Below, piece after piece: positions 56,729-64,000 of a stretch of 64,000 nucleotides of DNA (the stretch's first letter is position 1; every line of letters starts with the position of its first letter). Location of the stretch: positions 6,261,262 through 6,325,261 of the forward strand of contig NC_056418.1 in the NCBI RefSeq assembly GCF_905147365.1, in the 5' to 3' direction. The translations under genes and the position numbers were made by a program. A model generated the notes under the pieces. The model was not told the origin of the DNA. It made no database searches and saw only the letters and a program-made list of their open reading frames with translations. Origin of the DNA: Aricia agestis (Eukaryota > Arthropoda > Insecta > Lepidoptera > Lycaenidae).

Positions 56729-56922
56729 GATTGTGCTACAGCTTGGGTACGGGTTCCATACAAAAAAGCCCCATTTTCTTTAGAAATTTTGAAAAGACAA
56801 AATTAAATAATGCTTTCAATCTAGGTAAAGCTGTGTTCTATAAGCCTAGATTATTATTGTTTTTCGAAGCAATTCGCAATTCGTCATTTTTCATGGAGAA
56901 AAAGGAACCACAAGAAGTAAGT

Positions 56923-57079
56923 AATCCCCTACCCTTTTCCCTTCCCTACCCTCCCCTATTACCCTATTCCCTCGCAACGCATCTGCAGCTCTTCTGATGC
57001 TGCGAGTGTCCATGGGCAACGGAAGTTGCTTTCCATCAGGTGACCCGTCGTTTGCTCGTTTGACCCCTTATTTCATAAA
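56923..57079 (+). mobile_element. 5'-truncated SINE-A copy
   Basis: Begins within the pyrimidine tract (AATCCCCTACCC), lacks the CTTAAAAGGCCGG segment, and runs through TGCAGCTCTTCTGATGCTGC to the A-tail. Confidence 0.85.
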
Positions 57080-58975
57080 AAAAGTTATTGTAGTTAGATA
57101 TAAAGAGATCACAAAATATTTTCCTATATGATATAGTAAAATATTAACACCAAATATATACAAGAATTTAACGAGTGAAATCTTTTTAGTATCGGTATAA
57201 AGTTTGATTTATTTTCTCGTAACTGAAGTGGTTAAAAGGTCGTAAGAATACATAATGTGATGAATCTCAACGTTACTGTTTTATAATATTCTCAGGTTAT
57301 AAAATCTCACAGCAGAAAAGTGGTGATTCAATCATAATATCTATGGATATTTCACACCGCATAAAACGCCGTGCTAAGATTCCGAAGAACTTGAGTTATA
57401 GTACAAAATTTTATGCTTTTATCATATCATTTACATTCTTAATATTCGGTCATGATTCAGGATTTTCTTCTAGAACCTCGACTATGCTTGAGCACCGACG
57501 CGCTATCCAATGTAATCATTGGATAGAGAAGCTACATAGGTAAATCTGAATTATTTGTCTGGTTTTAAGGTGCTATTACTAACGTGCTAAGAAAATGCTT
57601 TACAAAAACCTTATCACTTATGCTGCGTTTGTACGATCCTTACCGATATTTGATGCGATCAAAAACAGCAGTCCATTACGGAGGATAAATAAAGGATATT
57701 AATCCTGGCATTTTCCAATAACTTGCACTTTACAGTGCAACATTTTAGGTGCCCTTTAAGTTAAACAGGACAGGGTTGCGCGCCCCTAGAGCATACGCGA
57801 TGCAGCGCGGAGTAGCCCACTTAAGTAAAATTAGCTTCTTCTGTAAGCGCGAGGCAACACTATTGGGTGTTTTGTGCCTCTGATACTCCCTCGTTTGACG
57901 TCCCCAGATTAAAAGTTAGGGTGTGAGGAGACGCATTCCCGATACGCTTTGTTTGCGGAGATATATTGTATGTATATACCCTTACTTTCGAATTCTCTTT
58001 CCATTTGCCCATTCGTACACTTGAACCTAACTTGAACTCAATGTCGTTTGTGTTTGTGCCGTTGCAGGCTTATGCGACGCACTTTTCCTGATAAAAGTTT
58101 ATACTTTACAGTTTTCGTATGAGATGATTTTGCATGTACATTTGCTGCGCATGGATTAAATAAAATGTTTAGAAAAGTACCTATACAGTAAACTTAAGAA
58201 TAACAATATAAATACAGTAAAGAGTAATCTATCATAATAGTTTTATACCTATATTCATCGTACCAATTAATTTAAAGCGCTTTAAAACTTTCTCGTGCTT
58301 ACGACAATCTTATAAATATTATGTCGTTTCTATTTACTTGCAAAGTCAAATATTATATTTTGAAAGAAAACAATACAAGTTACAACATACGCCAGTTGTA
58401 GGTATACCGTTTTCATTTACCATAATCTACGTATACAGGATGCTTTTATATCTCACCATCGAATGATTTTGCAGCGCCTGTGATTCAATTACGGGCAATG
58501 CGTAGTAGCGCGGCGTATGACATCGTAAACTCAGTACGGGCCGCAGTAAAAAAATAAAAAAGCCCTACGTCTGTGACCTGAATATTTTTTTACTTAACAC
58601 ATTTTGTTACCTCGTTACACGTGACTGACGCTTGTTGTGGCGTCACGTGTCGATATTTCAAAAATGGCGTCGATTTTTGTTAATAAAGAAGTAATGAAAA
58701 CTCGTTTCTCTCAATTATAAAGGATGTTTTAATATAGTACTCCTATTACAATCAATTCTTCAGCATTCAAGCAGCAGGCCATGATAGTAACTTAGATATT
58801 TAAGTCATTAAATGTTTTTATCATGTTTTTACTTAAAAAAATAAGGTATTTAATACTTTATAACTTGTATCTGACTGTAACTTCACTACCAAACAGTATT
58901 TTTAATTTGCATGCCAACTAACGCATTGTGTTTGCACCTAAATAATTTGTCATCATCATCTTTTTCACCCACATG
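57080..58975. other. Non-coding stretch, nothing recognised
   Basis: 1.9 kb. Mildly CpG-rich patches at 57775-57830 and 58490-58660 are not linked to any visible exon. Confidence 0.35.
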
Positions 58976-59396
58976 TTAAGGGGCGTCCACCCACAAATTA
59001 AGTGAGGTGTTTAGGGGGGGGGGGGGGGGGTTCGAGTCAAATCTTATCTAATTTCACGTTGGGAAGAGGGGGATCTCGGCAAATCTCACGTAATTTTTTC
59101 TCACAAAACAATACTGTTCAGGTCAATTTTATCCAGATTGTATGTACTTATGCTTAAGATTTAATCGTAAGCGTAATCGTTATATTACGATTAAGATCAT
59201 TCACAAATTCGTTCAAAAGAAAATCTACTGACTGTCAAACCAAACGTTTACGTAAGAAACCCACATTTTGAAAAATCTCACGTGAGATTTGTGGGGGAAG
59301 GGGGGTTGAATAAAATCTCATGAAATTTCACCAGGGTGGAGCGGGGAAGGGGGGCAAAAAATTCATAAAACACCTCACGTAATTTGTGGACACTTA
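58976..59396. mobile_element. Fold-back element with a 17-G run
   Basis: TTAAGGGGCGTCCACCCACA and AATTAAGTGAGGTGTTT at left pair imperfectly with AAACACCTCACGTAATTTGTGGACACTTA at right. 59014-59030 is G17, and GGGGGAAGGGG tracts recur inside with AATCTCACGTGAGATT. A fragment of the right end is seen at 22051-22082. Confidence 0.65.
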
Positions 59397-59968
59397 CTAA
59401 GTAAATAAAAATATGATTATAATATTATATTTTCATATATTTTAAGACCACCACCACACAGACCGGGCAACCGTACCGAAGTAAGACTAAATGTAGTGGT
59501 ATTACCAACTAAATCCATAACTAGTTCATAAAATAAAACAAACTAAAACGATAAGTGAAAGAGTTTCACGTCAACCCCGCAGGGAGAGGCAATAAACAGT
59601 TATGTATTGCTCCCAATTTGTTTTATTACTAAACTTTTCAACACCAAAAATAAATTAAAACTTTAAACATTCGTCTGCTTCTAAACAAAACATATCCTAG
59701 CACAATATTAAAAACAAAATTTTAATTCGGGAATATATTATTACATTTTAAATAGGTTATTCGAAATTCTCAAATGTCCATTACCTATTATAACAAAATT
59801 AACTTAGAAATAAATAACTTTTAAAAGCAATAATACTTATGTCAAAATTCAATTTCTATTGTAAGCTCCATATATTATTTTGTTTGCTGACTAACTTTTG
59901 TAAGCGTTTTTAAATGGGTCGTTTGAATTCAATTTAAAATAATTTTATAGGTACAGTAATATCTATAC
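59397..59968. other. Non-coding stretch, nothing recognised
   Basis: No gene or clear repeat. Confidence 0.35.
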
Positions 59969-60140
59969 TTTTATATTTAAATGCGAAAGTGTGTCTATCT
60001 GTCCGTCTGTTACCTCTTCACGCACAAACCGCTGAACCCAAAGGCATGGAGACTCTTTGAGTCCCAGGAAAGGACATAGGCTACTTTTTGTCCCGAAAAA
60101 AGAGTTTTGGCGCAACGGAGTTGCAGGCGTCATCTTATAT
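59969..60140 (+). mobile_element. Non-autonomous Helitron-like fragment
   Basis: TCTATACTTTTATATTTAAATG, GCGAAAGTGTGTCTATCTG, CCTCTTCACGCACAAACCGC, GAGTCCCAGGAAAGGACATAG and GTTGCAGGCGTCATCT. The 3' CTAG is lost. Confidence 0.65.
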
Positions 60141-60894
60141 TATTTTATATTATATTCTATTCTAAACCCACGTTGATTTCTTTGGTTTGGTGGGATTGGA
60201 TTGAATCGGTAACGTCTTTAAGTTCATGCTAACTTTTAACCACTAGACTACAATCGTAACATAGCTATAACGACTGAATAAAGTTAATGTAGGAATTTCA
60301 GGCGCCATAAAGTAAATTCCTATTTTTATTATGAAGCTTTTAATCTTTATGGTCAGAGTGAGCTAAAGGTTTTACTGTCACTCGGTGGATTAGATTTAAT
60401 ATCTTTAATAACAATTCATATTGCTTGGCTTTTGGCGGCTTTCGGGAGCTATTTTCGCTGTAAAGTTTAAGTAGGGTACGACGTGGTTGTTTTTAAACGA
60501 CCTGCAAGACTGGCCGATTTTTCGCAATATGCCCATAATGTTATGCGATGTGGAATTTCTTCCAAGTGAAACACCCAGGAAAATCATCGACGAAAATGTA
60601 CTGTTTTTGTCCCAGGAAACCTTTTTGTATCTGGCACATTTCAATAATATTAAATTTGTCCGCGTTGCTGAGTTATGCGCTTGCCGACACATTTAGCGAT
60701 TCATTTTTAGGGTTCTGAACCCAAAGGGTAAAAACTTCATTTCAAGATTTTAGAATGAAACTTTCATTAAAATAGCCATTGTTGTCCACGCCCGCGCCAC
60801 CCGTCGTTGCTGCCCTGCCGCCCTTCAGTAGTATTCTCAGTCTAGCTCCTCATCCACTTCCAATCCATTATAGAAGTAGTGCGGGAATGTTCTA
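60141..60894. other. Non-coding stretch with a short repeat-R start
   Basis: TTTTTAGGGTTCTGAACCCA at 60705 is a repeat-R 5' fragment. Otherwise nothing supportable. Confidence 0.4.
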
Positions 60895-61238
60895 TTTTTT
60901 TTTTTTAAATGAAATAAGGGGCAAACGAGCAAACGGGTCACCTGATGGAAATCAACTTCCGTCGCCCATGGACACTCGCAGCATCAGAAGAGCTGCAAGT
61001 GCGTTGCCGGCCTTTTAAGAGGGAATAGGGTAATACGGGAGGGTAGGGAAGGGAAGGGAAGGGAATAGTTGAGGGTAGGGAAGGGAATAGGGTAGGGGTT
61101 AGGGGATTGGGCCTCCGGTAAACTCACTCACTCGGCGAAACACAGCGCAAGCGCTGTTTCACGCCGGTTTTCTGTGAGAACGTGGTATTTATCCGGTCGA
61201 GCCGGCCCATTCGTGCCGAAGCATGGCTCTCCCACGTA
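60895..61238 (-). mobile_element. SINE-A copy, full length, minus strand
   Basis: A T-run at 60895-60906, the complement of all blocks, ending GCATGGCTCTCCCACGTA. Confidence 0.88.
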
Positions 61239-61416
61239 TAACTATATTATTATACAAAAAATAGAAAAAAAAATGAAACTGGCCCTTTTTGTAAACGATT
61301 TTTTTTTTCGTTTACAAAAATATAATTAAAAGCGCATATAGTACAATAATAAATCCAGTAGATCAGTTACTTAAACAAATAAATTTGTAACTCAATAAAT
61401 CGTATTCGAAGTATTG

Positions 61417-61505
61417 AATAGCTAATTTTTTCACTGATCAAAATCTCTAGGCCACTAGAGGTTTTGACCGTGAGTTAGTGAGTCAGTGAAAAAAATTTGC
61501 TATTT
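61417..61505. mobile_element. 89-bp palindromic element
   Basis: AATAGCTAATTTTTTCACTGA pairs with TCAGTGAAAAAAATTTGCTATT. The centre CTCTAGGCCACTAGAG continues the pairing. Confidence 0.7.
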
Positions 61506-61968
61506 TAACAGGGACGTATTTCAGGATATACTGAATCTATATAATAAATCTATGAAATTTGGTAAGCATACTTTTTTACTACTATACTGACGATATATAG
61601 GATGTCGCTAGCTCCCGGACCACTACACACTACACTACATACACTCAGTAGGTATGTAAGAAGTTTAAGGAATAAAATATAGAGAACTTAATAGCAACAT
61701 TAAATTAGGCGTATACTATTTGTCGGTTAGATAAAGTTGGGTCTGTGATGAATGACGCGGCGGGCTCAGGACTGAATGGGAGTAAGATTAAACCGGGACG
61801 TTGACGAATTGCTTGCAGATAAATCGCTTAAAACTTCGCTGACCAGTCGATAATCCCGCCGGGGAATTTTTAATATTAGAAAAATATATGCTTCAAGAAT
61901 CAAGTGTTAAAAGAGAGACTTACCAGACGTTATTGGAGATTTATATTATGGACCTATTAAATAAACAT

Positions 61969-62374
61969 AGTGTAACAAAAAAAAATTATGATACTTTAGG
62001 GTATGTACTGTGTATGTGTCCTTTAGATAATCCTCCTTATACTGTGAAAAAAATACGTTGGTAGCTCAAGCCGGTGGTCGCGGGCTTAAATCCCGCCGAC
62101 GGAACAAAAATTTACAATGTTCCCGGGTCTGGATGTGTATTAAATATGTGTATCATACAATAAAAATCTTAAATATATATTGTGTAGTATTAAATATATT
62201 TCCGTTGTCTGGTACCTGTAACACAAGTCCTTTAGGTACTTAGCACGGGTCCAAACTGACGTGGTGTGAAGCGTCCATAGATAAAAAAAATACTGCTACT
62301 ATCACAATAAACTTAATAATTCAGGGGGCGTACACATATTCTTAGGTATTATCAATTTGTTGTGTTACACCCTG
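61969..62374. mobile_element. Degenerate MITE-B copy 3, split by a retroposed element
   Basis: GTGTAACAAAAAAAAATTATGA and CTTTAGGGTATGTAC at left and TTGTGTTACACCCTG at right match MITE-B. The middle is displaced by 62056-62283. Another MITE-B fragment (CTTCACTGTGGAAATAGCAG) follows at 62387. Confidence 0.7.
62056..62283 (+). mobile_element. SINE-like element with 9-bp TSD inside MITE-B
   Basis: TCGCGGGCTTAAATCCCGCC near the start resembles a decayed pol III B box. The rest (CGGGTCTGGATGTGTATTAA, GTAACACAAGTCCTTTAGG, GGTGTGAAGCGTCCATAG) is a repeat I recall from Lepidoptera. AAAAAAATA at 62047-62055 and 62284-62292 is the target duplication. Confidence 0.7.
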
Positions 62375-62440
62375 TACACTGTACAGACTTCACTGTGGAA
62401 ATAGCAGCGCTGAAAAAAAATTTTTTTTGTGGTTCGTTTA

Positions 62441-62598
62441 GGGCGTGATCAGACGTGCGGGGTGTTCTGCGCGTGTACTACCATAGCGTATGGGAAAACA
62501 CGCGCACAGCACGCACTGAACCCGCGCAGAGCCCGCGTGCGTGTTTTCCCATACGCAATAGTACAACCCGCACAGAACACGCGCACCTGATCACGCCC
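62441..62598. mobile_element. 158-bp GC-rich palindromic MITE, TTA duplication
   Basis: GGGCGTGATCAG and CTGATCACGCCC are terminal inverted repeats with TTA on each flank (62438-62440, 62599-62601). The inner CCATAGCGTATGGGAAAACACG / GTGTTTTCCCATACGCAATAG arms pair. PIF/Harbinger-type by its duplication. Confidence 0.82.
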
Positions 62599-62601
62599 TT
62601 A

Positions 62602-63383
62602 GGCAAGCGCCCCAGCTTCATAATTATATGATATAAAATGTATCAATCATCTGTAAAACACTTTTAGAATATCATGGTCATTGTTACTTTAATCTGGTCC
62701 CACTTTAGACCTAGAGACTGGTAAAAAGGCATCGTATTTTGGGAAGGATACATAAGACCAAATGAGTGAGTGAGTATTATACGTGAGTATTCACGGCTGT
62801 TAAAACAAAGGTCAATATTTTCATAAAGGAAAATTAACCTTCTCGATGAGCCTAAAACAACATGAAATATCCCACAACAACTGTTGCCTCAATTTATACC
62901 ACCTACGTGATAACATAATCGCAAAATGTTAACGCACTAACTTTACTTGTATGTGTTGAGATTATTTATGGGAGCAATATTACAATGTTGCCAGTAACGA
63001 CGCCAGTAGTGGGCTACAAATTGTCAGAAGAGTTGTTCAACTACAGAATATAGACGCAATAAAAGTGTTACAATATTCTACGATTTCACATTCAATAGTA
63101 TCGCACGAGTTTTGTCAAATCTTTATGATAGCCATTGTTCAGCAATTCGTTTCCTGGGAACCGTACATATTTGGGATAAAACTGTCCTTTATCATTTCCC
63201 AAACGTCATCTCAATCGATTTATCGGTTTGATCGTGGAGAATTAAAGACAGATCAAATTATTTATTTATACTTAATATCTAATAACTAATAAGACGTATA
63301 GAAGTATAGAATTCCTTTAGTGTCAATCGTAGGTATCAATGTCCAGTTCTTTGATTCACTAATAATTATATTTCTTTTCCTTA
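62602..63383. other. Non-coding stretch, nothing recognised
   Basis: No gene or clear repeat. Confidence 0.35.
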
Positions 63384-63511
63384 GGGCCTGTTTCACCACT
63401 TCCTGATAAGGCTATCCAAAAATTAACTTGACAGATCAAGTACGGAGAATCTGTCAAAAAAGTTGTGAATAGCCTATTAGGCACTTTATCAGAAAGTGAT
63501 GAAACAGGCCC
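63384..63511. mobile_element. MITE-D copy 2 (128 bp, TTA duplication)
   Basis: Same termini and length as 20008-20135, only a few substitutions, flanked by TTA at 63381-63383 and 63512-63514. Confidence 0.88.
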
Positions 63512-63660
63512 TTAATCTAAAAGAACATCTGCAAATATCCAAAATATTTATTTATTACTAGATGACGGTGAACTTCGTACCACTTCCCTCCTAAAACCTA
63601 TCCTTTTTCGAATATTTTATAACAAAATTTGAAATTCATTTTTATTGATATTATATGTAT

Positions 63661-63822
63661 GTACTATCAGAGAAGTTGATTCCTAGGCAAATCGGGGACC
63701 TAAGTAGTTTGGTTGCGTTACGTCAAACCCAGCTGACAGATCACAATTAACATTGAATTGACATATTCGACCAAATAACGTTGGTCTGTCAATTGCATAG
63801 GAATCAACTTCCTCGATGGTAC
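63661..63822. mobile_element. MITE-C copy 2 (162 bp, GTAC-flanked)
   Basis: Differs from 11404-11565 at only a couple of positions, with GTAC at both ends. Confidence 0.85.
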
Positions 63823-63937
63823 CTAGATTCGTTGCAGCTTTGTAACTATTTCATACCTTCGCTCTCACGGAACTAAATTGCGCAAGTTCAAACCTTATTT
63901 TTCTATAATAATAAGGCATATATCCACAAAAACTTAC

Positions 63938-64000
63938 CTTAAAATTCAGCGAAACATAAATAACGTACGATAAGAACATAACAAACAAGTTGACGGCGGC
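63938..64000 (-). other. Candidate exon with strong splice donor, running off the window
   Basis: On the minus strand, TGAATTTTAAG|GTAAGT at 63938/63937 is a near-perfect donor. The upstream 63 nt to the window edge begins GCCGCCGTCAAC. No coding frame can be assigned. It may be a 5' exon whose intron covers much of this window. This is motif-based inference only. Confidence 0.3.

Overview
The window is AT-rich eukaryotic DNA that looks like a moth or butterfly (Lepidoptera). I base this on repeat families I recall as common there: Helitron ends such as GCCGGGTCAGCTAGT, TCTATACTATAAAGCGG and CTAGTGACCCGCCCCGGC, tRNA-headed SINEs, and a SINE-like family opening GTGGGAGAGCC. The species cannot be read from the sequence. 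I see no complete host protein gene, no rRNA and no genuine tRNA gene. The only long intact coding region is the gag-pol polyprotein of an LTR retrotransposon. Two strong splice-donor sequences on the minus strand, at 1155 (next to a CpG-rich stretch) and at 63937, suggest that much of the window is intronic or intergenic DNA around minus-strand 5' exons. This is inference.

Layout. 1-8.7 kb: a candidate minus-strand promoter and first exon, a 204-bp tandem duplication, three SINE types and the first 259-bp palindromic MITE (MITE-B). 8.7-17 kb: sparse DNA, then three ~154-bp tandem units, the middle one split by an 818-bp terminal-inverted-repeat element that carries palindromes of its own. 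17.8-26 kb: a non-LTR reverse-transcriptase remnant split by MITE-B, a Helitron, a TTA-flanked MITE, and a 1.58-kb hAT-like element holding two younger repeats, one with a 77-bp perfect hairpin. 26-37 kb: further SINEs, Helitrons and MITEs, and a stretch with three perfect TGACGTCA sites. 37.7-39.35 kb: a SINE containing an inverted SINE fragment and a GC-rich Jockey-like RT 3' end. 40-47 kb: a long TA tract, a TTAA-flanked MITE pierced by a SINE, a 2.3-kb block of dispersed TGTCGG/CCGACA palindromes with a candidate captured exon, and a Helitron cluster. 47.4-54.4 kb: an older tandem-structured repeat interrupted by a young Ty3/gypsy element with matching 423-bp LTRs, TATA target duplications and one intact 1375-codon ORF. 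54.4-64 kb: tandem Helitrons, partial SINEs, a G-run repeat and several TTA-flanked MITEs.

The gypsy element is the most interesting object. Its gag-pol ORF starts 45 nt inside the 5' LTR and reads through a tRNA-Leu-type primer-binding site that starts 5 nt in from the tRNA 3' end. From memory this offset is a hallmark of the mdg3/micropia group. The rest of the window is a well-layered record of nested insertions, many with readable target-site duplications or recognisable empty sites. Family names such as SINE-A, SINE-T, MITE-B and repeat-R are local labels.
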